Source: Methanobrevibacter thaueri
GTDB lineage: Archaea > Methanobacteriota > Methanobacteria > Methanobacteriales > Methanobacteriaceae
Direction: 5' to 3'
Length of the DNA stretch: 64,000 nt
NCBI RefSeq assembly: GCF_003111625.1
Contig: NZ_MZGS01000016.1
Location: forward strand, 164,586 to 228,585
Part shown: positions 18,201 to 25,640 of the stretch, piece after piece
Position numbering within the stretch: the first letter of the stretch is position 1
Layout: every line of letters starts with the position of its first letter
Translations under genes and position numbers: made by a program
The notes under the pieces: generated by a model
Told to the model about the DNA's origin: nothing
What the model saw: only the letters and a program-made list of their open reading frames with translations
Database searches by the model: none

Positions 18201-19156
18201 TCGGCCTTGAATTGGACGACCTTGATTTCGATGGCTTAATAAGCAGCTTTGATGCAGAAAACTTTGACTTATCCAGCCTATTAGAAAGCATAGACCTTGG
18301 TGACCTGGACATTTCCGCTATTGTAGACATGTTCACCAACTCAGACATCGACTTTGCAGGCATATTTGAAAACATCGATTTATCCTGTTTAGGCGCAATC
18401 GAACTCAACTTAACCGGATTGATTGAATCAATAGACATGGACTTATCTGAATTAGGCATTGACCTGTCAGACTATGATTTATCTGCAATCAGCCTCGCAG
18501 AACTTATAGGTGTCTTTAGTAATCTTGACTTTGACATGAACACTATCTTTATAATGTTAAAGTTATTCGGCATTGAATTAGATGGTCTTGATTTGGATGG
18601 CCTAATAAACAGTTTTGACGAAGAAAACTTTGACCTAAACAGTCTATTAGGAAGCATAAACATAGGTGACCTGGACATTTCCGCTATGGTAGACATGTTC
18701 ACCAACCCTGATATGGACTTTAAAGAGATGTTTGAAAACATCGATTTATCATCTTTAGGTGCAATCGAACTCAACTTAACCAGATTACTTGATTCAGCAG
18801 ATATTGATTTAGCTGACTTCGGCATTGACACATCAGACTATGATCTATCTGCAATCAGCCTCGCAGAACTTATTGATGCATTAAGCACATCCGAATTTGT
18901 CATGACCGTCGATGCAATTATCTCAAAATTAATGGATATGGACTATGATAATCTTGATTTCGATGGCTTAATAAGTAGCTTTGATGCAGAAAACTTTGAC
19001 ATATCCGGCCTATTAGAAAGCCTTAACCTATCCAATTTCGATATTTCTGCTATCTTTGGTAATTTCGATATGAATGGTTTTGATATAGCAGAGATCTTGA
19101 ACAGCACACTAAGCATGTTCCTTGAGAAAAGTATTCCAGAATCTTCAAATGCTTAG
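15296..19156 (+). CDS. Giant acidic intracellular repeat protein with N-terminal SAP domain
   Basis: The 1286-residue protein has no signal peptide and no membrane segment. Residues about 27-62 (YTVPELKSILKENGLKV, GKKEDLVERVL) form a SAP domain, a helix-extension-helix fold that binds DNA or RNA. Residues about 85-390 are beta-prone with many short acidic stretches (DLNLNITLPDLELSN). From about 420 to the end come seven repeats of roughly 120 residues, each with a sequence like LDLSCLGAIELNLTGL, ISLAELIG, DFDGLISSFDAENFD and SSLLESLN. The protein is strongly acidic and rich in Asp, Leu, Ile and Ser. At DNA level the repeat period is near 363 bases. A nucleoid-associated scaffold is possible but is inference; I recognise no known family for the repeats. 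It lies just after the histone gene. Confidence 0.8.
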   Translation: MTKKDKTSKVDEKQTNKALTAEEVSEKYTVPELKSILKENGLKVSGKKEDLVERVLPILNEDSSETSTVQVDDLTSQENDDLLSPALSMFGIDYEELPVKDKTIMGDNTTLKIYGFTQNGLSMSDFTMSMVASPDIDLKMNLPEVSYSNFEDTIFTFKDLDLSILIKTDSQSLEFSAIMDSLDIITESYYVNLKGLNLGFKSLPDNSICLDIDIDSFIYPDIDGTYINFENLSLNISIGLDGEILGITTNLPKLNLLNKNYRVDLSDLNLNITLPDLELSNLDLSILMSDFRYTNFDDVHVNMDNVNVSIEPIISDKVTVITRMDALDAAGLNSFDELFPMLDINEVNFKTPTNDLESPVTITSLMPLLDISKLGMSTIATLLSSGFDLDTYMSNLPGQFTGPSYGGAFDDPNAEASGFDLVGMFEKCDYSGLDAIKFNLTGLLDSADIDLSDFGIDASDYDFSNISLSELIDGLKDSEFVMTAMGILGKLSTIDFENLDFNGLISDFDAESFDISSLLESLNISSSDLATLIDTFSNFGDVFKNLDLSCLGAIELNLTGLLDSLGIDLSDFGIDTSGYDLSAISLAELIGLLSNLEIDMNTITTLLKLFGIELDGIDLDGLISSFDAENFDISSLLESLNLSSSDLADIIEMFTNSDIDFAGMMENLDLSCLGAIELNLTGLIISLGIDISELGIDLSDYDLSAISLAELIGLLSNLEIDMNLITSLLRLLGIELDDLDFDGLINSFDEENFDMSSLLGSLNLTDSDIDAMVDMFTKSDIDFEAIFKNCDYSTLDGMVLDLTGVAESLEIDVSEFDVDLSAITIAELAGILSDPDFDMTAITSKFDASTLGNLKLDGLVSSFDEENFDISGLLESLNLSGVDMSAMVDMFSNSDIDFAGIFENIDLSCLGAIELNLGGLIVSLGIDITDLGIDLSDYDLTAISLAELIGIFSNLEIDMNLIAAVLKLFGLELDDLDFDGLISSFDAENFDLSSLLESIDLGDLDISAIVDMFTNSDIDFAGIFENIDLSCLGAIELNLTGLIESIDMDLSELGIDLSDYDLSAISLAELIGVFSNLDFDMNTIFIMLKLFGIELDGLDLDGLINSFDEENFDLNSLLGSINIGDLDISAMVDMFTNPDMDFKEMFENIDLSSLGAIELNLTRLLDSADIDLADFGIDTSDYDLSAISLAELIDALSTSEFVMTVDAIISKLMDMDYDNLDFDGLISSFDAENFDISGLLESLNLSNFDISAIFGNFDMNGFDIAEILNSTLSMFLEKSIPESSNA

Positions 19157-19222
19157 GATAGTGAATTAAACTATAGTCTAATGAATGTTTAGGCATTCAA
19201 GGAAAATCAAACAACTAAAAAA

Positions 19223-19262
19223 AATAATAGTGGAATAATTTTCACTATTATTCTATTATTTT
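19223..19262 (+). terminator. Hairpin plus T-run after the SAP-repeat gene
   Basis: AATAATAGTG (19223-19232) pairs perfectly with CACTATTATT (19243-19252), then CTATTATTTTTT. It starts 67 bases after the stop and lies just before the ribosome site of the next gene, so it may also influence that gene's translation. Confidence 0.5.
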
Positions 19263-19283
19263 TTAAAGAATAGGGGAAACAGT

Positions 19284-21275
19284 ATGAGAGATGTTGATGA
19301 ACTTAAAAAAACCCCTGGACTTTCATTGAAAAGATATCTGATTTTGTTCATTGCAAATTTAATCGGATTGTATTTAATTAGTTTTGGATTGGATTTTACC
19401 GTTACCAACTTAAACCGTGTTGTTGTATTCATATTTTTCATCAGTATTTTCAATGCAGTATTATGGCCACTTATAACAAGGATATATATGCCATTTATGG
19501 TTTGGACTTTTGGAATTGGTAGTCTGATTTTAAATGGAGGAATATTCGCTTTTTTCGGACCATATTTTGGTTTAAATATTAACGGATTGGGAATAATTCT
19601 CGCACCATTGACCATAGCCCTTATTACAATCATCCTCTCCACCATATTGGGACTCGATGACGATGGAGCATTTTACCAGGCAACGCTGAGAGAGGCTCAA
19701 AGGAAAAGAAAAGAGGACATTAAGGATTATCCTGGCGTGATAATCGTGGAGATTGATGGACTTGCCTATGACGTCTTATGTGAAGCTATCGACAGGGGAG
19801 TAATGCCGACCGTCAAGCAAATGTTAGACAGCAAAACCCATACCCTTAAGAAATGGGAAACAGATTTGTCTTCACAGACAGGAGCAAGCCAAGCTGGAAT
19901 CCTACATGGGAACAATGAAAACATCACCGCTTTTAGATGGATTGAAAAAGAAAATGATAATCAGGTAATGCAGTGTTCAGGAGTTTCAAAAGTCAAAATC
20001 CTTGAAGAAAGAATATCAAATGGAAATGGATTGCTTGTTGAAAATGGAGCGAGCAGATCCAACCTATTTTCAGGAGATACAGACAATGTGATTTTCACCT
20101 TCAGCAAAATAACAGATTTGAGAAAACTGTATAACGGAGCATGGTATTCAATCTTTTCAAATCCAAGCGATTTCGCACGTATAGTGGTACTGCTTATTGA
20201 AGACATGATTCATGAAATATATTCCCAGTTGAAACACAGGCTATTAAACATCCAACCAAGGATTTCACGAGGAATCGCATATATTCCAACAAGAGCCGGA
20301 ACCAATGTATTCATGAGGGAAATCAACACCAAAACACTGATTGGAGATATGATGATTGGAGAAATTGATGTTGCATATTCCACCTATTTGGGTTATGATG
20401 AGATTGCTCACCATTCAGGAGTTAGGGATGAGGATGTATGGTTTGCCCTTAAAGGAATGGATAAACAGATAAAACATTTAGTTGATGGAAACAAATACTC
20501 TCCAAGAGAATATCAATTCGTGATACAGTCAGACCATGGCCAAACCAATGGGGCTACATTCAAACAGAGATACGGCGAGTCATTCGAAGACTTTGTCAAA
20601 TCACTGCTTCCTATGGACATTAACATGTATGCCAAAATGTCTTCAAACGAGGACCATTTTGCGGAAGTCTACATACCGTTTTCCGACAAGGTCAATTTCA
20701 TTAAAAATAGAAACAAAGAAGAAGATGAAGAAAAACTGATGTCAGACTCCGAAGTTATAGTTCTCGGATCTGGAAATCTTGCATTGGTCTATCTAACCAA
20801 ATGGAGCCACAGACTGACATATGAGGAAATCAATGAAATGTTTCCAGAGCTGATTGATGAAATCGTAAATAATGAATATGTAGGATTCATTTTAGTTCAC
20901 TCCTCACAAAAAGGTGACATGGCAATTGGTAAAAATGGAACATATTACTTAGATAATGATGAAATAGAAGGGGAAGATCCTCTTGAAGGATTCGGAGACA
21001 ACATTGCTCAACATTTAAAAAGAAGCAGCTCATTTAAATACACTCCAGATATTCTAGTCAACAGCTTTTATGATGCCGAAAAGGATGAGGTCTGTGCCTT
21101 TGAAGAGCTGGTCGGAAGCCACGGTGGAGCTGGAGGAAGTCAATCAGAACCGTTTATATTATATCCTTCAGACTGGAATGTTCCGGATGAGGAAATTGTA
21201 GGTGCGGAGAACATCTACAAGATTCTGAAATCAAATTTAAACAATATTAAAGAAAGCAGCAAAATTGATAAGTGA
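19284..21275 (+). CDS. Membrane protein: holin-IV-like helices fused to alkaline-phosphatase-superfamily phosphodiesterase
   Basis: Residues about 10-120 hold four membrane helices with NAVLWPLITR and GLGIILAPL, typical of the mycobacterial-type phage holin IV/DUF family. Residues about 145-640 are a cytoplasmic or outward-facing alkaline phosphatase fold: VIIVEIDGLAYDVL (first metal Asp), a TDLSSQTGASQAGILHG stretch where the nucleophile lies, STYLGYDEIAHHSG (metal Asp and His), QSDHGQTNG (metal Asp-His) and SHGGAGGSQ. All metal positions appear present, so it should hydrolyse a phosphodiester or sulfate ester. Two-part proteins of this kind are common in Gram-positive bacteria and archaea, but the substrate is unknown. 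The preceding gene ends 128 bases upstream. Confidence 0.82.
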   Translation: MRDVDELKKTPGLSLKRYLILFIANLIGLYLISFGLDFTVTNLNRVVVFIFFISIFNAVLWPLITRIYMPFMVWTFGIGSLILNGGIFAFFGPYFGLNINGLGIILAPLTIALITIILSTILGLDDDGAFYQATLREAQRKRKEDIKDYPGVIIVEIDGLAYDVLCEAIDRGVMPTVKQMLDSKTHTLKKWETDLSSQTGASQAGILHGNNENITAFRWIEKENDNQVMQCSGVSKVKILEERISNGNGLLVENGASRSNLFSGDTDNVIFTFSKITDLRKLYNGAWYSIFSNPSDFARIVVLLIEDMIHEIYSQLKHRLLNIQPRISRGIAYIPTRAGTNVFMREINTKTLIGDMMIGEIDVAYSTYLGYDEIAHHSGVRDEDVWFALKGMDKQIKHLVDGNKYSPREYQFVIQSDHGQTNGATFKQRYGESFEDFVKSLLPMDINMYAKMSSNEDHFAEVYIPFSDKVNFIKNRNKEEDEEKLMSDSEVIVLGSGNLALVYLTKWSHRLTYEEINEMFPELIDEIVNNEYVGFILVHSSQKGDMAIGKNGTYYLDNDEIEGEDPLEGFGDNIAQHLKRSSSFKYTPDILVNSFYDAEKDEVCAFEELVGSHGGAGGSQSEPFILYPSDWNVPDEEIVGAENIYKILKSNLNNIKESSKIDK

Positions 21276-21466
21276 TAATTGAAAATGATTTTTCTCACTG
21301 AAAATTAGGAAATACTATCCTTATCAATTTTCCAATTTTTTAATCATCATCATAATTTTGAAAAAAATATAATTGAAAAATTATTGAACAAACATATAAA
21401 ATATATTCTTAATATGAATAATTACATAATTATTTAAATATTAATATCAAATATATTAATGAGAAC

Positions 21467-22453
21467 ATGATTATTGAGGATTCAAAGTTAGGATATAGAA
21501 AACATGTTTTGGACGAGTTTGAATTTGAAAACGGTCAGACTCTTCAAGATGTTGAGGTGGAATATACAACCCGAGGAACACCAAAATATGATGAAGAAGG
21601 CAATATTGTCAATGCAATTGTCTATTGCCATAGATTCAATGGAAATTGCTTATCAATTGAAGATTTGAATCAACTACTTGGCCCTAGAAGCATGTTAGCA
21701 GATTTTAACTTTTTTTACATATCAATCACTTCATTAGGATATCCTGAATCATGTTCACCTTCTAAAACTAATTTAAAATTTGATTTTCCAAAATACACAA
21801 TTAGGGATTGCGTGAATTTTAAAAGAAAATTTCTATCTGACGTATTTAATATAAGCAAGGTCCTTGGCATTTTGGGTGTTGGAGTGGGAGGTTATGAAGC
21901 CTTTACCTGGGGATGTGAATATCCTGATGAAATGGAATTTTTAATTATAGGCAGCAGTTCTTTTAAAACGGATGGTTATCGCTACATTTTTTCCAAAGCC
22001 CTAAGCAATTTAATTGAGTCATCCGATGCATATCTGGATACTGTTTATAGTGAACATTTATCTAGAATGATGTTTTCAATCAATTCATTAATTTATACCC
22101 AATATTTTTCCAAAAGAGCATTTCAAAAGTTTACTCGAGAAGAACTTGAAATGCTTATGGATGCTTTTATTGAGGAAGGCTTCAATGAAGACATCTATGA
22201 TTTCAAATTTAGAAATGACGCCACATTAAATTATGATATTGAGGATAAATTATCCAATATTAAAGCGAAAACATTGATTGTCAGCGCTTCTGAAGATATT
22301 TATTATTCTCCCGAATTTGACGTAGAACCTCTCAAAGGCAAGATTGAAAACCTAGAAATATTTATTTTTGATGCCCAGGAATTTGTTTACAAGTATGACA
22401 ATTCACTATTTGTAGATCTGTTTAGAGAATTTTTAGAAGAATTTAAAAAATAG
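21467..22453 (+). CDS. MetX-like alpha/beta-hydrolase, probable pseudoenzyme
   Basis: The 328-residue protein follows the homoserine O-acetyltransferase (MetX) layout: an early YTTRGTPKYDEEGNIVNAIV strand region, HRFNGN where the oxyanion region lies, GVGVGGYEAFTWG as the nucleophile elbow near residues 136-147, and a C-terminal LIVSASEDIYYSP. MetX enzymes have Ser in the elbow (GGSMGG); here the aligned residue is Gly. The catalytic His (usually GHDAFL) is replaced by AQEFVY. Only the Asp seems kept. Acyl transfer is therefore unlikely and a binding or regulatory role is inferred. The ATG at 21467 has a weak ribosome site. A hairpin repeat follows the stop. Confidence 0.75.
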   Translation: MIIEDSKLGYRKHVLDEFEFENGQTLQDVEVEYTTRGTPKYDEEGNIVNAIVYCHRFNGNCLSIEDLNQLLGPRSMLADFNFFYISITSLGYPESCSPSKTNLKFDFPKYTIRDCVNFKRKFLSDVFNISKVLGILGVGVGGYEAFTWGCEYPDEMEFLIIGSSSFKTDGYRYIFSKALSNLIESSDAYLDTVYSEHLSRMMFSINSLIYTQYFSKRAFQKFTREELEMLMDAFIEEGFNEDIYDFKFRNDATLNYDIEDKLSNIKAKTLIVSASEDIYYSPEFDVEPLKGKIENLEIFIFDAQEFVYKYDNSLFVDLFREFLEEFKK

Positions 22454-22458
22454 ACTGA

Positions 22459-22500
22459 TCTTGAACCTCTCCGACCTAAAAGAGGTCGGAGTATTCTTTC
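22459..22500 (-). repeat. Hairpin repeat, copy 2 (IS200/IS605-end-like)
   Basis: On the minus strand it reads GTGAAAGAATA, a 9-bp perfect stem (22469-22477 with 22483-22491) and AGGTTCAAGATCA, matching the flanks of copy 1. The stem sequence differs from copy 1 with compensating changes on both arms (CTCCGACCT versus CTCCGGCTT), so pairing is kept while sequence drifts. It also sits 6 bases after a stop codon. Confidence 0.6.
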
Positions 22501-22661
22501 ACTTATTTGATAAAAATCTAAAAGGAAATTAGTTATCCTCTATTGATTACATATTCTATATTATAAACCTACATATTATATGGCATTTATCCGAGAGCAT
22601 TTGAAAATTAATCGCATCACCCCCCACATAAAAAAAAATATAGACACTAACCCACTAAAAT

Positions 22662-22719
22662 GTGCAATTCATCCCCCGGCTTAAAGAAGCCGGAGAATTC
22701 TTGCACAATAAAGTTAAAT
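22662..22719 (-). repeat. Hairpin repeat, copy 3 (IS200/IS605-end-like)
   Basis: The stretch 22687-22719 is the exact reverse complement of 14171-14203 (33 bases). The stem CCGGCTT/AAGCCGG has a four-base AAAG loop, and outer segments GTGCAA (22662-22667) and TTGCAC (22701-22706) pair as well, giving a long interrupted hairpin. The other flank of copies 1 and 2 is not kept here. Confidence 0.55.
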
Positions 22720-22820
22720 GAAAATTAGAAATAAATTTCAAACCAATACAATTCAAAATATAAAGTAAGTGTTTTAAAAGTCATTACCCCCCCCAATCAA
22801 ATTGTATCAAAAATATATTC

Positions 22821-22918
22821 ACTTCATCCATTTGAAGTTGAAATTTATTCTTCATTTTTTTATAGTACTTCATTTATTTGAAGTAATATTTTTAACTATA
22901 TCTAAATGAAGTACTTCA
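22821..22918. promoter_or_regulatory. Palindromic operator array upstream of AAA ATPase 1
   Basis: Three sites built from the half-site ACTTCA: ACTTCA-N6-TGAAGT at 22821-22838, the same arrangement at 22867-22884, and the everted TGAAGTACTTCA at 22907-22918. A TATA-like block (AGTATATATTTTATAAAATA, 22929-22948) follows, so the array lies directly upstream of the promoter of the gene at 22972. Autoregulation by the encoded ATPase, which has a winged-helix-like C-terminus, is inferred. Confidence 0.6.
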
Positions 22919-22971
22919 AATTGTTAAAGTATATATTTTATAAAATATATAATTAATATCAGGTGTTTAAA

Positions 22972-24159
22972 ATGAGTATTGTACCTTTACATATTCCAAT
23001 AAACGAAATTGATAAATATTTTTACAACAGAAAAGAAGACATTAAAAAAATTGAATACTACTTAAACTCTTTAGAATTGGGAATTTCTCAATCATTACTT
23101 ATCAAAGGCGTAAGAGGAGTAGGAAAAACTTTTTTACTTCAAAAAATAAAACAGGACTCTAAAGAAAATTTCATAGTTTCTTATGTTGATGTTTCAAGAA
23201 TTGTTGGAAAGGACGATACCCAGCTAAAAGCACAATCCGTTTTATTGGAACTCTTGGACGAAATGAACAATTCAATCTACGAAAAATTAAATGACAATAA
23301 CAAAATAACTTTCCTTTTAAAAAATTTAATTGACAAATTAAAACTTAAAGACTACAGTTTTTCAAAAGGAACACATATCTCAGAAATACCAATACCTGCA
23401 ACAGATGACAACTATAAAAAAATAAGCAAATTCGTAATGGAATATCCTCAAAAAGTTGTAGAAAGCATTGATAGTATCGATGGATTTATAATAATCCTTG
23501 ATGAATTTCAAATGCTTAAAAAATTAAGAAAACCTGAAGATTTCTTCTGGATGCTAAGAAGTTACAGTCAATTTCAATCAAATGTAAGTTATGTAATGAC
23601 CGGATCAATTTCCCAAACATCAGACATGATAGAAATGTTAAACGGTGCAACCGGTGCATTTGGAGGAAGAATGATACAAATAAATATTGACCCATTTACA
23701 AAACAAGAAACAGAATCCTATTTTGAAGAAAGATTTCCTGAAATAGAATTCACACAAGAAGGATTTGACCGCTTTTACGAATACACAAAAGGAATTCCAA
23801 TGTACATTAACAGTTTTTACAATGCATTATCATCCCATGAAACATATGATGAAAACTCAATCGATTACATATTCCTCAATAATATGGATCAGATTCTTGT
23901 AATGTGGATTAGAATATGGGGTACATTAAACAATTACGAAAAAAATATAATCTGTACAATGTTAAATCAGGTACACATTACTTGGTCAGAGTTGGAAAAG
24001 AATTTGGACATGGCTCCAGCCACTTTAAATAAATACATTAAAACATTACAAGATAAAGGAATAATAAACTATTATGACGGAAAATATTCTCTTGAAGATT
24101 TAATGCTTGAAACCTGGTTAAATCATGAAAAAGAGCGTACAGGAGTTTATCCCTATTAA
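22972..24159 (+). CDS. Archaeal-type AAA ATPase (PF01637-like) with winged-helix C-terminus, copy 1
   Basis: The start is ATG 22972 with AGGTG six bases upstream; the GTG at 22963 is part of that site. The 395-residue protein has Walker A VRGVGKTFLLQK near residue 46, Walker B FIIILDEFQML near 170, a sensor-1 region YVMTGSIS, and a C-terminal 90-residue part (TWSELEKNLDMAPATLNKYI, QDKGIINYYDGKY) that reads as a winged helix. A paralogue of the same length lies at 55614-56801. Such ATPases are abundant in archaea, often in accessory DNA, and their job is mostly unknown; DNA binding and a selfish or regulatory role are inferred. Confidence 0.85.
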   Translation: MSIVPLHIPINEIDKYFYNRKEDIKKIEYYLNSLELGISQSLLIKGVRGVGKTFLLQKIKQDSKENFIVSYVDVSRIVGKDDTQLKAQSVLLELLDEMNNSIYEKLNDNNKITFLLKNLIDKLKLKDYSFSKGTHISEIPIPATDDNYKKISKFVMEYPQKVVESIDSIDGFIIILDEFQMLKKLRKPEDFFWMLRSYSQFQSNVSYVMTGSISQTSDMIEMLNGATGAFGGRMIQINIDPFTKQETESYFEERFPEIEFTQEGFDRFYEYTKGIPMYINSFYNALSSHETYDENSIDYIFLNNMDQILVMWIRIWGTLNNYEKNIICTMLNQVHITWSELEKNLDMAPATLNKYIKTLQDKGIINYYDGKYSLEDLMLETWLNHEKERTGVYPY

Positions 24160-24215
24160 ATAAGTGATTAAATAATTATTCATCATTAAAACATTAATTT
24201 AAAATTCATGTAAAT

Positions 24216-24371
24216 TTAAAATAGTTTTTGTTGCATATCAATATAGCTAGGCTCGTTAACCTCTTTTATAACATCACCTTCATTAACATGACCAATCAGC
24301 AAGGGTGAATCCGGATTATGCAACTTTTGGTTCCTTTTGACCAGCTTCATGTTGCTGTTGGCGTAACGCAC
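24216..24371 (-). pseudogene. C-terminal remnant of an unidentified gene
   Basis: The minus strand encodes 51 protein-like residues ending in a stop: VRYANSNMKLVKRNQKL, then NPDSPLLIGHVNEGD and VIKEVNEPSYIDMQQKLF. In-frame TAA lies just upstream and there is no start with a ribosome site, so this looks like the tail of a gene whose front has been lost. I do not recognise the family. The cut lies exactly where the direct repeats begin, suggesting an insertion or deletion event. Confidence 0.4.
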
Positions 24372-24375
24372 TTTA

Positions 24376-24472
24376 AATTATCTACTACTTTTAGTGAAAT
24401 TTGTTCTATACTATACGAACAAAATGATTAAAAAGTAAATGAATTATCTACTACTTTTTAGCGAGATCTGTT
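24376..24472. repeat. Pair of short direct repeats
   Basis: AATTATCTACTACTTTTAG at 24376-24394 and AATTATCTACTACTTTTTAG at 24442-24461 each continue with a similar GNGANATNTGTT tail, giving two copies of about 30 bases spaced 66 bases apart. They could be old attachment-site or slippage duplications at the edge of the phage-like segment. Confidence 0.5.
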
Positions 24473-24627
24473 GTAATGTAACTAACAAATATTTGTAATT
24501 AAATGCTCTCGCTACAATCCAATATAATGAAAAAAAATATAAAAGTAATAATAATTTTTTGTATTACATTTACAATCAAAAATAGTTTATCTTAAGAGTT
24601 ATTACCTGAGATTTTTGTTTTGAAGTT

Positions 24628-24819
24628 TTATTCATCCATTTTGTCAAGTTCTTTTTGTAAGTCATGGATTTGCATTTCTTTGTACAACCTTTCAAACTTT
24701 CCTACTTCAATGAGATAAGCTGAAACTTCAAGAGCATCCCTATAGGTATAATTAGACTCTTTAATAATTTGCTTTTTGTCTTCATCCATGTATGATGAAG
24801 TATTATTAACATTAGCCAT
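24628..24819 (-). CDS. Small hydrophilic protein of the phage-like segment, unknown
   Basis: The 63-residue protein (MANVNNTSSYMDEDKKQII...) is charged and predicted helical; the C-terminus (LYKEMQIHDLQKELDKMDE) could form a coiled coil. GGGTTGT lies about ten bases before the ATG and a TATA-like AATATAATATTTTA about 25-40 bases before it, so it may have its own promoter. It follows the two phage-like genes on the same strand with a 50-base gap. I do not recognise a family; phage-associated small protein is inference. Confidence 0.5.
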   Translation of the reverse strand: MANVNNTSSYMDEDKKQIIKESNYTYRDALEVSAYLIEVGKFERLYKEMQIHDLQKELDKMDE

Positions 24820-24869
24820 AGCTATTACAACCCATATATAATAATTAATATAATATTTTATTATTTCTT

Positions 24870-25640
24870 TTATATAAAATATACTTTTTCATCCTCACTG
24901 CAACCATCCCATTCCATGTAGAGCTTGTTGTCCTCCCACACAAATCTGACATCATTGACAATGGCCACGTCAGGAAGCTCACAATAAGTGACACCGTCAT
25001 TGTCCTTGACATAATTGGCCTGCGCCATGATGTTTGACTCCGTCGGCACGATCATGTTGACGACATGAGTTATCTCATCCTGCTCGAAGGAACAGTCAGC
25101 AAGATCAATGCAGTTCTGAGATTCAGGATACATTTCGATTTCAGACATCTGCCGATAGACTCTGATGTATTCAACATCCTCATTTTCCGTTAAGTTAACG
25201 ATTGATAACAGTCTTAGGTCATGACCTTCAACGGGATTGCACTCACCATCCTTGTCAATGTAGATTCTGGTGTTTGGAAGAATTTCCTTTGGCGCCGGCC
25301 TTTTCAGTTTCAGCCTGAAAACATCACCAAGAACAGCAACGGTGACAAGTATTAATCCGGATGTTTTTACCTGAACCTTGCCCAAAAGATATCCGAAAGC
25401 CAGTTCACCTTCCTTGGCTTTTCTGACTATCGTATGCTGCATTGTTGAGGATTCATCAAGCGTTACCATTTCACCGACTGCACATCTATTGGCTGAAATC
25501 CATGCCGTATGTTCATCATTGACATAGGTCCTTTCGCCTTCATCCAGAAGGCAGGCAACAACATCCATTTTCTCTGTGTGTTCAAGGCCTGTCGGATGTC
25601 CACGGCCATGAGCGACTGTTTCATCATAATCGATTATCAT
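24870..25640 (-). CDS. Phage structural-like protein, unknown function
   Basis: The 256-residue protein starts at ATG 25640, which overlaps the stop codon of the upstream gene (TAATG), so translation is coupled. It has no signal peptide or membrane segment and is acidic. Features such as DETVAHGRGHPTGLEHTEKM, HTAWISANRCAVGEM and the late MYMEWDG-type strand-rich sequence suggest a beta-rich virion or tail-associated protein, but I recognise no specific family. GC content is higher than in the neighbouring intergenic DNA. Together with the next gene it forms an orphan two-gene module. Confidence 0.5.
   Translation of the reverse strand: MIIDYDETVAHGRGHPTGLEHTEKMDVVACLLDEGERTYVNDEHTAWISANRCAVGEMVTLDESSTMQHTIVRKAKEGELAFGYLLGKVQVKTSGLILVTVAVLGDVFRLKLKRPAPKEILPNTRIYIDKDGECNPVEGHDLRLLSIVNLTENEDVEYIRVYRQMSEIEMYPESQNCIDLADCSFEQDEITHVVNMIVPTESNIMAQANYVKDNDGVTYCELPDVAIVNDVRFVWEDNKLYMEWDGCSEDEKVYFI

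Larger units (their letters stand above)
22454..22971. other. Intergenic region with two hairpin repeats and the AAA-gene operator array
   Basis: Contains hairpin repeat copies at 22459-22500 and 22662-22719, a C-run (CCCCCCCC near 22787-22794), and three ACTTCA/TGAAGT palindromic sites followed by a TATA-like element. No coding gene is visible. Confidence 0.65.
24160..24627. other. Intergenic region with gene remnant and 66-base-spaced direct repeats
   Basis: Holds a minus-strand C-terminal gene remnant (24216-24371), two near-identical 30-base direct repeats (24376-24405, 24442-24472) and an inverted TAGCGAGA/TCTCGCTA pair (24459-24466, 24505-24512). No intact gene is visible. It lies at the border between the AAA gene and the phage-like genes. 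Confidence 0.55.

Noticed and set aside
16675..18831. Long minus-strand open frames opposite the SAP-repeat gene (up to 235 codons)
   Set aside because: They mirror the repeat and codon bias of the plus-strand gene, lack ribosome sites and recur with the same period.
17309..18831. Regularly spaced near-identical DNA blocks considered as a CRISPR-like or tandem array
   Set aside because: The period (~363 bases) is in frame and encodes protein repeats.
22787..22794. Run of eight C bases in AT-rich DNA considered as a phase-variation tract
   Set aside because: It is about 180 bases from the nearest gene start and not in coding or core promoter sequence; no evidence for variation.
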